The notes: generated by a model from the sequence alone, not told the origin. 64,000 bases of DNA from Myxococcota bacterium (GCA_023150895.1 JAKLJY010000014.1:1-64000); one strand, 5' to 3'. Positions 44,101 to 52,580 are shown, counted from the first letter of the stretch. A program made the numbers and translations.

Positions 44101-45243
44101 CGTCTCCCGGACGTGACCGAGGCCCGCTTCCCGGATGCGGACCCGGATGGCGACGGCATCCCGCCCGCGCTGGATTCAGACAGCGACGGCGACGGCCGTC
44201 CGGACGGTTTCGAGGGCGCCGAAGATCGGGACGCCGACGGCCTGCTCGACTTCCTCGATCCCCAGGATCTGCGCGTCTACTCGGCGCACGGCGTCGAGCC
44301 GGGCGAGTGCGAAGGACAGGCGCAGGGCGGGCTCTGCAGCGGACCCTTCTTCGTCGATGTGGTCTTTCCGCGGCCGTTCGACGACGTCCCCCACGTCCTC
44401 GTCGCGGCCGAGGACGTCTCGGCCCAGCAAGGCTGCGTCGGCGGCGCGACGGACAAGATCGTCGCCTATCCGACCAACATCACGCGCGAGGGCTTTCGGC
44501 TGTATGCCTACGGCTCGCCCTGGGGCGGCAACTGCGACGCGTTCAACGGCTGGGCGACGCGCGCGCGGGCCGGGTACCTGGTCATCGAGGCGGGTCCGCA
44601 GATCCAGAGCGCCCACAACGTGCTCGGCATCGACTGCGACGGCGTGGCCGAGGGCGGGCTGTGCAATGGCGGCTTCTATGTCGACGTCGCCTTCCCCACC
44701 CCCTACTCCGAGCCGCCGCATGTCGTCGCGGTGCCCGAGAACGTCTCGAATCAGGCGGGCTGCGTCGGGGGCGCCACGGACCAGGTCGTCGCCCGCCCCG
44801 CGAACATCACCGAGCGGGGGTTCCGCCTCTACATCCACGGCTCGCCCATGCAGTCCTGTGGCGCCAGCGAGGGCTGGTCGAGCCGCGCGAGCGCCGGGTA
44901 TCTGGTCGTGCCGCGCGGCCCGCAGATCACCTCGGCCCATGATCACAGCCCGGCACTCTGCACCGGCGACCTGGTGGGCGGGCTCTGCGGCGGCGGCTTC
45001 TACGAGGACGTCCGGTTCTCCACGCCCATGCTCACCACGCCCCATGTCCTGACCGCCCCCGAGGTCATCTCGAGCCAGGGCGGCTGCGTCGGCGGCGCCA
45101 CGGACAAACTCAGCGTCTACCCCGAGGCCGTCTCCCCGAGCGGCTTCCGGCTCTTCGCCCGCGGATCGCCCGAGGGTGGGTCGTGCGGGGCCTTCGACAG
45201 CTACGGGACGCGCGCTCGCGCGGGTTTCCTGGCCATTCAGTAG
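41194..45243 (+). CDS. giant lipoprotein: thrombospondin type 3 repeats and three lectin-like repeats
   Basis: A 1,349-residue lipoprotein (LALALTSAC). Order: a 150-residue Asp/Ala/Pro linker; seven or more calcium-binding thrombospondin type 3 repeats (DxDxDGxxD, CPDDP, CDPDGDGD); three Cys-rich CDDGVRNxxE modules; a propeller-like stretch; another calcium-repeat block; and three tandem copies of a roughly 105-residue unit that share SAHxxxxxxC, CVGGATDxxxxxP and GFRLYxxGSP (start near residues 1025, 1150 and 1255). The unit resembles the H-type lectin fold. It is likely a surface adhesin or predation/cell-contact protein. Function inferred only from architecture. Confidence 0.75.
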   Translation: MRRRPRLAPSGIVALSLALALTSACDDATNLRRPDAAAPTSDARSPSPTPDATTDATPEGDGPAPRPDATPAPDARDPETPDAAAPPPPDAGQTPGPDAVLPPQSDARIPPPPVDAEPPPAPDVRDPEMPDAAPPPPADAGGPPADAAQPPPHQDTDGDGIWDDQDPCPAIFDDGMDRDGDGIGDACDDDRDGDGLANVVDLCPDDPAAGAADLDADGDGVGDGCDPDGDGDLVLDVDDNCPGLSNPDQADLDLDDEGDACDVCPADAGDDFDRDGLCADVDVCPEVADPDQADFDLDGDGDACDPDADGDDAPDALDTCPGLPDPLQADEDGDGVGDACDPPACDDGVRNARETARDCGGPDCDPCGAGDACAVPADCQSGVCRALVCAAPACDDGVRNGTETGVDCGGRSCAVCDAGAGCAADTDCAAGFCLDGLCRAPACDDRRRNGSESDVDCGGADCAPCGLGRACGDDADCDDGDPCTDDFCRLGVCNASPVGPDWRTTPVVADVSTLSNAEALAVDPASGTLYARSQQNPSGINIQLVRYTLAGALTRFPTLNNLQSSNLSGLGVDASGDLLFADETWLARGRIASYSPASGAVRTVFATPWDLNPASNGSGQMRFAPDLVRPTRLFYFDGTTAQVYALDRSGAQPVNTVVFDADDGQPDGRHTNVGSDVRFDPVRRTLFFIDARGGALTEIDLDAPGGPATTPWGQVGPGFSRVVPHPGLGTLFAADGGQILEILGPGPQIRPVALLPGVRDLAVGPNPARAGGLSLYALVTAEDAVYELALQNGACFLGARCDDGRQNGLEAGVDCGGPCAPCVPAEPCVTPDDCFDGDDCTVDVCAVDVCRYDLSADACPDVDLDGDGLLNGLEALLGLDPLAPDSDGNGLTDDLEDADGDAITNFDETAGGARLDTDLDGTPDLLDLDSDDDALSDRREAGDADRRTRPVDTDLDGRPDFQDDDSDGDRLPDVTEARFPDADPDGDGIPPALDSDSDGDGRPDGFEGAEDRDADGLLDFLDPQDLRVYSAHGVEPGECEGQAQGGLCSGPFFVDVVFPRPFDDVPHVLVAAEDVSAQQGCVGGATDKIVAYPTNITREGFRLYAYGSPWGGNCDAFNGWATRARAGYLVIEAGPQIQSAHNVLGIDCDGVAEGGLCNGGFYVDVAFPTPYSEPPHVVAVPENVSNQAGCVGGATDQVVARPANITERGFRLYIHGSPMQSCGASEGWSSRASAGYLVVPRGPQITSAHDHSPALCTGDLVGGLCGGGFYEDVRFSTPMLTTPHVLTAPEVISSQGGCVGGATDKLSVYPEAVSPSGFRLFARGSPEGGSCGAFDSYGTRARAGFLAIQ

Positions 45244-45276
45244 CGATTTTCCGGCAAGCGAAAGGCAGTACACGCC

Positions 45277-46386
45277 ATGCGGCTTCACCAGTGCACCATC
45301 GAACGCTTCAAGCGGTTTCGCCCGCCGGGGCTGACCGTCGCCTTTCACGACGCCGAGACGAACGCCGTCGCCGACCGGTACCTCGTCCTCGGTGAAAACG
45401 CGGCGGGCAAGACGACCATCCTGCAGGCCATTGCGTTGACGCTCTCGCTGGCGCAGCGCAGTACGACGGACGCGGAACACTTCGCCTGGACCGGCTGGGT
45501 CGGCAACCGCCTGCACGTTCACGGCGCCCCGCGCGTCGAGATTCACGTCGAGTTCGACGAAGAGGAAATCGAAGCCACCCGCGCGGTGCTCGACGCCCAC
45601 ACGGCGCACACCGGGCAGCGCACCGGCGGGCGCGAATGGCCCGCCTCACGCATGGTCTGGGTGCGGCTCGAGGGCGGGCGGGTCACGACGCCCAACCACC
45701 CCGACGAGCTGTTCCTGTTTCAGGGTCGCACGCTCCTCGCCGGGCTGATGCGTCACCGCCCCGATCTGCGTCGGCACTATGCGAAGCTGCCCGGCGTGTT
45801 CTGGTACGACCAGTACCGCAACGTCGCCGTGCCCGGCGCCCGGGACCCCGACGCGCGTGCCGAGGCCCACCCGGACCGCGCGGAGAACGAGCCGATCTAC
45901 CGGGATGGCGTCGCGCGCCTCGACGCGCTCCTGAAGGCCTGGTACGGCACGCGTCCCGGGCATGGCCCCGCCGCGGGCCACGACTTCCTCGGCGACCTCG
46001 AGGCCCTTTACGGGCTCGCGTTCCCCGGCCGTTCGTTCAGCGGCGTCGAGCCGGTGTACGGCAACGGGCCGACCCCGATCGGCGACCGGTTCGTGCTGTC
46101 GGACGGCGTGCACACCTACGCGCTCTCGGAGATGTCCGCGGGTGAGCAGGCGGTCTTTCCGCTCTTGTTCGAGTTCGTCCGGCAGCAGATCCACAAGTCG
46201 GTGGTGTTGATCGACGAGATCGACCTGAACCTCCACCCGCCGCTGGCGCAGGCCCTTTACGAGCTGCTGCCGCGTCTCGGGCACGACAACCAGTTCATCC
46301 TGACGACGCACTCGCCCGCCGTGGCGTCCCTGGTCGCGCGGCCGGCGACGCTTCGACTCCCCGACGCGCGCGGCCCGCTGACCTGA
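45277..46386 (+). CDS. AAA-family ATPase (RecF/OLD-like)
   Basis: A 369-residue stand-alone ATPase of the SMC/RecF superfamily: an N-terminal LHQCTIERFKRF, Walker A GENAAGKTT, signature LSEMSAGEQAVFPLLFE, Walker B SVVLIDEIDLNLHPPLAQALY and a switch FILTTHSPAV. A lid with MVWVRLEGGRV lies between. No nuclease domain or partner gene is fused or adjacent on the same strand beyond the giant lipoprotein upstream. Could be DNA repair or a defence ATPase; undetermined. Confidence 0.75.
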   Translation: MRLHQCTIERFKRFRPPGLTVAFHDAETNAVADRYLVLGENAAGKTTILQAIALTLSLAQRSTTDAEHFAWTGWVGNRLHVHGAPRVEIHVEFDEEEIEATRAVLDAHTAHTGQRTGGREWPASRMVWVRLEGGRVTTPNHPDELFLFQGRTLLAGLMRHRPDLRRHYAKLPGVFWYDQYRNVAVPGARDPDARAEAHPDRAENEPIYRDGVARLDALLKAWYGTRPGHGPAAGHDFLGDLEALYGLAFPGRSFSGVEPVYGNGPTPIGDRFVLSDGVHTYALSEMSAGEQAVFPLLFEFVRQQIHKSVVLIDEIDLNLHPPLAQALYELLPRLGHDNQFILTTHSPAVASLVARPATLRLPDARGPLT

Positions 46387-46426
46387 ACGCCCCTGCAAGG
46401 GACGTCACGCCTCCGCATTTTCCTTT

Positions 46427-46462
46427 TCGGAAATCGCCCCCCTCCCGTGTCAACGTGGGTGC
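46427..46462 (+). promoter_or_regulatory. possible ECF-type promoter before sigma gene
   Basis: Upstream of the sigma ATG the sequence has TTTCC-TTTTC-GGAAA (a small hairpin) followed by a GGAAAT hexamer and, about 16 nt later, CGTGTC/GTCAAC. ECF sigma factors often read a GGAAC-like -35 and a CGTC-like -10, so this may be an autoregulated promoter. Weak evidence. Confidence 0.25.
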
Positions 46463-47089
46463 ATGGTCCATCCCGATCTCGCGTCGTTGTACGAGCGCTA
46501 CGGCTACGCGGTGTACCGCCGCTGCCGGTACCTGCTCGGCACCGACGACGAGGCCTGGGACGCCGTCCAGGAGGTCTTCTTGCGCGCCGATGCCGGACTC
46601 GCCCGATTCGAGGGCCGGGCCAGCCCCCGTACCTGGCTGGACACGATCGCCACCCGGCACTGCCTCAACGTGTTGCGGGCGGGTCGCGTGCGCGGCGGTC
46701 GCGGGTTGACCGACGCGGCGGCGCTCGACGAAGCGGGTGGCCTCTCGGACCTGTATCCGGCCGGTGATCCGGCGGTCGTCTCCGCCCTGACGGTGCGGAC
46801 GCTCTTGTCCCAATTCGATTCGCAGACCCAGGAAGCGGCCGTGTTCTACTTCGTCGACGAGCTGTCCCAGGAGGACGTCGCCACCCGCGTCGGCCTCTCG
46901 GTGCCCACGCTGCGCAAACGCCTCAACGCCTTCCTCGAGCGCGCCCGGCGCCACCTCGCCGGCACGGATCTCGCGCAGCGCCGCCGCGACGGCAGCAGCG
47001 GCAGCAGCGGGGGGGCCAGCCCCCTCGGGGGGGCCAGCCCCCTCGGGGGGGCAGACCCCGCGAAGCGGGGCGGGGGGGCAGAGCAATGA
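46463..47089 (+). CDS. ECF-like RNA polymerase sigma factor
   Basis: A 208-residue sigma-70-family protein with region 2 (ASLYERYGYAVYRRCRYLLG, DAVQEVFLRADAGLARFEG, the Phe/Glu/Gly cluster) and region 4 (LSQEDVATRVGLSVPTLRKR). It ends in a repeated Gly/Ser/Pro/Ala tail (GGASPLGG twice, KRGGGAEQ) of about 30 residues outside the sigma fold, coded by an 18-nt GC-rich repeat. It overlaps the anti-sigma gene by ATGA. Likely drives its own operon and the exported proteins around it. Confidence 0.85.
   Translation: MVHPDLASLYERYGYAVYRRCRYLLGTDDEAWDAVQEVFLRADAGLARFEGRASPRTWLDTIATRHCLNVLRAGRVRGGRGLTDAAALDEAGGLSDLYPAGDPAVVSALTVRTLLSQFDSQTQEAAVFYFVDELSQEDVATRVGLSVPTLRKRLNAFLERARRHLAGTDLAQRRRDGSSGSSGGASPLGGASPLGGADPAKRGGGAEQ
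47005..47083 (+). repeat. GC-rich tandem repeat at the 3' end of the sigma gene
   Basis: A CCAGCCCCCTCGGGGGGG unit (18 nt) is repeated twice, followed by a degenerate third copy and a stable CCCCGC-GAA-GCGGGG hairpin. These add a 25-residue Gly/Ala/Ser tail to the sigma factor. It may represent insertion of a repetitive element or replication slippage. Confidence 0.55.
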
Positions 47090-47946
47090 CCGACAAGAAC
47101 CCGAGCACCCCCGACCCCCTCGGCCCGCAGACCGGCCACCCCGGCTGGGACTCGCTCCTGCGCCACCACCTCGGCGAGCTCCCGCCCGACCAGGAGGCCC
47201 GCGTCGCCGGACACGCCGCCGAGTGCAGCGTCTGCGCTGCGCGGCTCGAGACGCTGCGTGCCGGAGACAGCCGCTTCCGCAACGAGCGACCGTTCGCCGT
47301 GCTCGAAGCCTCGCTGCGGAAGCGCCGCGACGCGCAGGGCGGTCCCGACAAGCTCGACCGCGGCTTGCCGACCCCGCGGTGGCTCGGTCCCGTGCTCGGT
47401 GGGCTTCTCGCCGCGGCGGCCGGGGTCTACGTCTTCCTCCAGGCGCCGGAGCCGGCGGGCGGCCCGAGCCGTGTGGGCGGCCCCATGGCAACCGACCGCG
47501 ACCCGGCCGGCGCTCGCGAACGCTTGAAGGCCGGTGTCGCGCTGACCTTCGACGTCGAGCGGGGCGGACAGGCGACCCCCGGCGATCCGGCGGCCCTCTA
47601 CCGGGCGGGCGACCGCATCCAGCTTCGCTATTCCGCGCCGGCGCCGATGAACGTGGTGGTCATCGGCCTCGACATGCGGGGCGAGGTCTCGGTCTATGTC
47701 GACGACGCGGGCGCGGGCCTTCCCGTCGAACCGGGCGCCGGCCGCCCATTGCCCGGCAGCCTCGTCCTCGACGCCGCCCCGGGCGCCGAGCGGGTGATCG
47801 CATGTTTCACCGAGAGCCCCCTGACGAGCAACGCGGTCGTCGCGGCCGGTCGCCGAGCGCTGACCGCGGCGGGGGGTGATCCCCGCGCCGCGCGCCCGCT
47901 GGACTTGCCCTGTGTGCAGGCCGACTTCCTGCTGAACAAGGAATAG
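47086..47946 (+). CDS. anti-sigma factor with zinc finger and DUF4384 domain
   Basis: A 286-residue protein with an N-terminal zf-HC2-like site (HAAECSVC, the HxxxCxxC zinc motif that binds the sigma factor), one transmembrane helix (LGPVLGGLLAAAAGVYVFLQ) and a periplasmic beta domain (GVALTFDVERGG, YRAGDRIQLRYSAPAPMNVV) of the DUF4384 type. Directly overlaps the sigma gene. Such fusions sense envelope cues and release the sigma factor after proteolysis. It also neighbours a caspase gene in the same operon. Confidence 0.8.
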   Translation: MTDKNPSTPDPLGPQTGHPGWDSLLRHHLGELPPDQEARVAGHAAECSVCAARLETLRAGDSRFRNERPFAVLEASLRKRRDAQGGPDKLDRGLPTPRWLGPVLGGLLAAAAGVYVFLQAPEPAGGPSRVGGPMATDRDPAGARERLKAGVALTFDVERGGQATPGDPAALYRAGDRIQLRYSAPAPMNVVVIGLDMRGEVSVYVDDAGAGLPVEPGAGRPLPGSLVLDAAPGAERVIACFTESPLTSNAVVAAGRRALTAAGGDPRAARPLDLPCVQADFLLNKE

Positions 47947-47951
47947 GGCCA

Positions 47952-49571
47952 GTGACGCGCTTCGGCACCGTGCTCTGCGTCGCCGCCGCCGTGGCGGTGC
48001 CGGCGGCGGGCGCATCCGGTGCCGAGGTCGGCGGCGTGCAGCGGCGGTTCGCGGTGCTCGTCTCGCACACGGACGGCGGGTCGGGAACGGAGACCCTGCG
48101 GTACGCCGAGCGCGATGCGAACAAGCTGGCGGACGTGCTCGTGCAGATGGGCGGTTTCGCACCGGCGGACATCGTGCAGGTCCGCTCGCCCGATCCGGAA
48201 GCGCTGCGCTCGGCCCTGCGTCGCATCGAGGCCGCCATCGGCGAGGCGTCGCTGACCGGCACCCCGACCATGCTGCTGTTCTATTACTCCGGACACGCGG
48301 GCGAGGGTGCGCTGCGCCTCGGACCGGCGCGCCTGCCGCTCGCCGAGTTGCAGGCGACGCTGCGCGCCTCGCGGGCGAGCGTGCGCCTCGCGTTTCTCGA
48401 CGCCTGCGCGAGCGGCGAGGTCACCCGGCTCAAGGGCGCGCGCCGTGAGGCCTCGTTCATCGTCGAACAAGCACCCGACGCCACGGGCTACGTGGTCATC
48501 ACGAGTTCGCGCCACGACGAGGCCTCGCAGGAGTCCGACGAGCTGCGCGGCTCGTTCTTCACGCACGCGCTCGTCAGCGGCCTGCGCGGTGCCGGCGACC
48601 GCAACGGCGACGGCGCGGTCACGCTGAACGAGGCCTACGATCACGCCTACCACCGCACGGTGGCGCGGACGGCGCAGACCCGCGGGGGCACCCAGCACCC
48701 CACCTACAGCTACGATCTGCGCGGCGATGGCGCCGTCGTGCTGACCCGCCTGAGCGGGCTCGGCACGCTCCTCTTCGGCCCGGCGGGGCCGGGCAGCTTT
48801 CTCGTCTACGACCCCCGGCAGGACGTCGTCGTCGCCGAAGTCGACCAGGTGCCAGGCACTTCGGCAAAACTGTCGTTGCGCCCGGGGGTGTACCTCGTCA
48901 AGAAGCGCGCGCCGGACGCCGTGCTGCTGGAATCGGTCGTCGTCCCCGACGGGGGCGGCGCGGTGGCCGTCGACCCCGACCGCTTTGCCGTCGTCGCCTA
49001 CGAGGACGACGTGACGAAAGGGGTCGACGCCCGGGAACGCCTGCGCGCGGACCGGCGTTTCGTCTGGCTTGGCGCCGGTTTCGGCGTCCAGACGTTCTTC
49101 GCGCAGCCCGCAGGTGACGTCCTGTTTCCGACGACCCCGGTCGCCACGGCCCGTGTCGCGTTTCCGGGTCTGCTCGGCCCGCGCTTGGGGCTCCACGCCG
49201 ACGCCGCGTTCGGCCGGGTGGATCACCGCTTCACGGTCGCCGGCTACGACCACCGGGCCGCCTACAGTCTGTTGATCACCGGCCTCGGGCTCGACTTCGA
49301 CCTGCCCGCCGGTCCCCTGTGGTTCCAGCTCGGGCCGCGCCTCTCGGCGGTCTGGGCCGGGCGCCGCTTCGACGAAACCGACGCGCCGCCGGCGCAGTCC
49401 CTCTTCACGTTCAGCCCCGGCGCCGGGGCCGCGCTGCGGTGGCCCATCCCGGCCGTGGACCTGCGCGCCGGCCTCGCCGCCCGCGTTCACTACCTGCGAT
49501 ACACGACGACCACCGAGGACGCGTCCCTCGGGTTCGGCGAAGCGTTTCTCTCCCTGGAGTACGCGCCATGA
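47952..49571 (+). CDS. secreted caspase-family (C14) protease with barrel-like tail
   Basis: A 539-residue protein: signal peptide, then a C14 caspase-like domain with the catalytic dyad visible (His115 in YYSGHAGEG and Cys152 in LDACASGEV), an EF-hand-like DRNGDGAVTLNEAYDHA and a C-terminal beta-rich region (FGVQTFFAQPAGDVLF, ending LGFGEAFLSLEYAP) that could be a small outer-membrane beta barrel. GTG at 47952 is the start, 5 nt after the anti-sigma stop. Substrates probably include Arg- or Lys-containing sites; untested. The partner lipoprotein follows by ATGA overlap. Confidence 0.85.
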   Translation: MTRFGTVLCVAAAVAVPAAGASGAEVGGVQRRFAVLVSHTDGGSGTETLRYAERDANKLADVLVQMGGFAPADIVQVRSPDPEALRSALRRIEAAIGEASLTGTPTMLLFYYSGHAGEGALRLGPARLPLAELQATLRASRASVRLAFLDACASGEVTRLKGARREASFIVEQAPDATGYVVITSSRHDEASQESDELRGSFFTHALVSGLRGAGDRNGDGAVTLNEAYDHAYHRTVARTAQTRGGTQHPTYSYDLRGDGAVVLTRLSGLGTLLFGPAGPGSFLVYDPRQDVVVAEVDQVPGTSAKLSLRPGVYLVKKRAPDAVLLESVVVPDGGGAVAVDPDRFAVVAYEDDVTKGVDARERLRADRRFVWLGAGFGVQTFFAQPAGDVLFPTTPVATARVAFPGLLGPRLGLHADAAFGRVDHRFTVAGYDHRAAYSLLITGLGLDFDLPAGPLWFQLGPRLSAVWAGRRFDETDAPPAQSLFTFSPGAGAALRWPIPAVDLRAGLAARVHYLRYTTTTEDASLGFGEAFLSLEYAP

Positions 49572-50563
49572 GGTTCTCCCGCGGCCATCGCTCTCCCTCG
49601 CCGTCTCGTGCCGCCGGTGTCGCGCTGGCCGCGCTGGCCCTGCTGGCAACGGGTGGCGGCTGCGAGTCGACCCTGAGCAACGACGTCTTCTCGGCCGACA
49701 TCGCCTACCTGAACGCCGTCCCGCGCCGGGCCGTCCTGCACCTGGCGTCGGCCCCCTCGCCGGAGGTCGACACCGCCGCCTCGTCCGCCCTGGAGACCGT
49801 TTCGAACGCGCTCGGACCGGAGACGGCCGAACTCTGGCGGATGACCCGCGAGGTGACGTGGCAGATCGATCACCAGATCTTCGGCGTGCTCCGCGAGCTC
49901 GAGGCCGTGACGGACACGGCACCGACGGTCCGCGAAGACACACGCCGGATCTGGGGGCCCTACCGGGACGCCTTGTCGCCGGTCGAGGTCCGGCTCGTCG
50001 TCACCCGCCCCGCCGCCGGCGCCTATGCGTACGCTTACGAGCAGCGCATCCCCGGGGGCGAATACGTCGCGCCGGTCAGCGGCACCTGGCGACCGGCCCG
50101 CGGCGTGTTCGGGGCCGGCACGATTCTGTTCGACTTTGCGGCCGCCGGTGGTGAGGGCCGGGTCGACGTCGCGTTCGAGCGGCACGCGGGCGGTGTGGAC
50201 TTCACTCTCGATCTCGACGGTCTCGCCGACGAGGCCACGGGCGAGACGGGAAGCGCCCGCTATGTGGCCCGCCGCGACGAGGCCGGTGCGGGTGAGTTGG
50301 CGTTCACGTACGAGGCGTCGGCCGCAGGCGAGCGATGGGCGATGCGCAGCCAGTGGCGGGCCGACGGCTCGGGGCGGGCCGACGCGCGCGTCGTCGCTGC
50401 CGAAGGGGCCGAAGGGGCCGACGGGGCCGACGGGGCCGACGGGGCCATCGTCCGCGAATGCTGGGACACGGCCTTCGAGCGTGTTTTCGCCGAGAGCCCC
50501 GAGGGCAGCGTGGGCGATCCCGAGGCCTGTGTATTCGAACCCGCCGAGCCGCCGACGGAGTGA
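49568..50563 (+). CDS. caspase-linked lipoprotein (WGPYRDALSP family)
   Basis: A 331-residue lipoprotein (LLATGGGC lipobox). One domain copy has WGPYRDALSPVEVRLVVTRP near residue 140 and ECWDTAFERVF near the C-terminus. A 9-nt repeat (GCCGACGGG, GAE/GAD triplets) codes a Gly-Ala-Asp stretch. The second gene of the same kind, with two copies, is at 55260. I do not recognise a named family. It overlaps the caspase gene by 4 nt, so it is likely co-expressed with the sigma operon. Confidence 0.7.
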   Translation: MRFSRGHRSPSPSRAAGVALAALALLATGGGCESTLSNDVFSADIAYLNAVPRRAVLHLASAPSPEVDTAASSALETVSNALGPETAELWRMTREVTWQIDHQIFGVLRELEAVTDTAPTVREDTRRIWGPYRDALSPVEVRLVVTRPAAGAYAYAYEQRIPGGEYVAPVSGTWRPARGVFGAGTILFDFAAAGGEGRVDVAFERHAGGVDFTLDLDGLADEATGETGSARYVARRDEAGAGELAFTYEASAAGERWAMRSQWRADGSGRADARVVAAEGAEGADGADGADGAIVRECWDTAFERVFAESPEGSVGDPEACVFEPAEPPTE

Positions 50564-50738
50564 GCGCCCCGCGCCGGGTGCCGGGGTCCGTCGACCCCAC
50601 CGCCCGTGCCACGGTGTGCCGGCGAACCCCGGCCGGCACACCCGCTTCGTACGCCCGAGCGCGGAGTTGCGCGCGCTGGCGGCGGGCCCGGTTCTTGCGT
50701 ACGCTCCGGTCTTCCCCCCCACTCGCAGAACGCAAACC

Positions 50739-52580
50739 ATGCCCGAGCGAAGCCCAACGCCCGTCCGCCGCCCGCCGCTCGTCCACCGCGCGGCGCAGGT
50801 GCTGCTGACCGCGGCCGTCGCGTGTGCGCCCCTCGCGGGCTGCGGCGACGGCGCCCTCGAGTCCTCACCGGCCGAGCTGGGCTCTTACGCCGGCGGCGGC
50901 ACCACACCGGCATCGGACCCCGACGGGCGCGGCACCGGCGGCGGCGCGTTTCCCGGATCCGGCGGCGGTACAGACGAACCGGGTGAAGACCCCGACGACG
51001 AAACGGCCGGCACAGGCGGCGCCGGCTCGTCCCCCGGCCGGCCCCCCGAGCCCTTCGCCCCGAGCCCGCCGGTGATGCCCCGCCTGACGGCGGCGCAGTA
51101 TCGCAACACCCTCGAAGATCTCTTCGGTCCCGATCTGCCGCGCACCCCCATCGAGCCCGATACGAACCCGTACCTCTTCTGGTCCATCGGCGCCGCGACG
51201 ACGGCCGTCTCCGAGCTCGGCGTCGAACAGTACGCCGAGGCGGCGTTCGTCGTGGCCGCAGCGGTTTTCGCCGACGAGGCGCGCCGTTCCCGCGCGCTGA
51301 CCTGTGCGCCGGCGGCGGCCGACGATGCGTGCATCGACGCTTACGTGCGCGGGCTCGGCCGGCGCCTCTACCGCCGGCCGCTGACCGAGGACGAGGTGAC
51401 CCGCTGGGTCGCGGTCTCGCGGGACACGGCCGAGGGCGACCCCCTGCGCGGCGCCGAGAGCGTGCTCGCGGGCATGTTGCAGTCTCCGGCCTTCCTGTAC
51501 CGCATCGAGGCGGGCGAGCCGGCCCCGGAGGCCGACGGGGGGAGCCGCCGCTACACCAGCCACGAGATGGCCGCGCGCCTCGCGTTCTTTCTGACCGAGG
51601 CCGGCCCCGACGACGTGCTGCTCGACGCCGCGGATCGGGGCGAGCTCGTCTCCCCGGACGCGCTCGAGGCGCAGGCGAGGCGGTTGTTGTCCACCCCCCG
51701 GGCCCGGGCGGCGGTGCAGGCGTTCTTCGCGCAGTACCTCGATCTCGGGCGCCTCGAACACATCGAGCTCGACCCGGCGCTCTTCCCGGGGTTCAGCCGG
51801 GGCCTGGTGCGGGCGATGGAGACCGAGGTGCGCCTGCTCGTCGACGATCTCGTCTTCCGGCGCGGGGGCGACATCCGCGGGCTGTTTTCGGCGCGGAGGG
51901 GCTACGTCAACGCCGACCTCGCCGAGCTCTATGGCGTCGATGCGCCGGGGGCGACGGCGAGCGCCTTCGTGCCGGTGACGTTTCCCGAAGACACCCCCCG
52001 CGCCGGTGTCCTGACCCTCGGCGCGTTTCTGACCATGAACGCTCACCGCATCGAGACCTCCCCGACGCTGCGCGGCAAGTACATCCGCGAGCGTGTGCTC
52101 TGTCAGGACGTGCCCCCGCCGCCGGCCAACGTGAACCTCGACCTCGAGCGCGCCGAGGGCGACCCGCCCACACTCCGCGAGCGGCTCGAGCAGCACCGCG
52201 AGAACCCGGCCTGCGCCGGATGTCATGCTTTCATCGACCCCCCTGGGTTCCTCTTCGAGAACTACGACTCGATGGGTCGGTGGCGCGACGCGGTCGACGG
52301 CTACCCGGTGGACGCGACGGGCGACCTCGACGGCGTTCCCCTGAACGACGCCCTCGATCTGGCGAAGGCACTTTCGACCCACCCCCGCGTCGGCGCCTGC
52401 ATCACGCGCCAGGTCTATCGTTTTGCCAATAGTCGCCTCGACACACGCGGCGACCGGGCAGCCCTCGCCGGCATCGAGTCGGCGTTTGCGGCCTCGGGGT
52501 ATGACTTCCAGTCATTGCTCGTGGCGTTGGTGCGCAGCGAAGGGTTCCGTACGTTGGCCGCGCCGGAGGTCCTGCCATGA
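50739..52580 (+). CDS. DUF1592/DUF1588 exported cytochrome-type lipoprotein
   Basis: A 613-residue lipoprotein (lipobox ACAPLAGC). Order of domains: a Gly/Asp/Pro linker; RLTAAQYRNTLEDLFGPDLP (DUF1587-like); IDAYVRGLGRRLYRRPLTEDEV (DUF1595); HEMAARLAFFLTEAGPDDVL (DUF1592); TLRGKYIRERVLCQDVPPPP and ENPACAGCHAFIDPPGFLFENYD (DUF1588 with one CxxCH haem site); and a C-terminal DUF1585 part. These proteins are common in Planctomycetes and Myxococcota, usually next to a DUF1552 gene, as here. The redox role is inferred. ATG at 50739. Confidence 0.9.
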   Translation: MPERSPTPVRRPPLVHRAAQVLLTAAVACAPLAGCGDGALESSPAELGSYAGGGTTPASDPDGRGTGGGAFPGSGGGTDEPGEDPDDETAGTGGAGSSPGRPPEPFAPSPPVMPRLTAAQYRNTLEDLFGPDLPRTPIEPDTNPYLFWSIGAATTAVSELGVEQYAEAAFVVAAAVFADEARRSRALTCAPAAADDACIDAYVRGLGRRLYRRPLTEDEVTRWVAVSRDTAEGDPLRGAESVLAGMLQSPAFLYRIEAGEPAPEADGGSRRYTSHEMAARLAFFLTEAGPDDVLLDAADRGELVSPDALEAQARRLLSTPRARAAVQAFFAQYLDLGRLEHIELDPALFPGFSRGLVRAMETEVRLLVDDLVFRRGGDIRGLFSARRGYVNADLAELYGVDAPGATASAFVPVTFPEDTPRAGVLTLGAFLTMNAHRIETSPTLRGKYIRERVLCQDVPPPPANVNLDLERAEGDPPTLRERLEQHRENPACAGCHAFIDPPGFLFENYDSMGRWRDAVDGYPVDATGDLDGVPLNDALDLAKALSTHPRVGACITRQVYRFANSRLDTRGDRAALAGIESAFAASGYDFQSLLVALVRSEGFRTLAAPEVLP

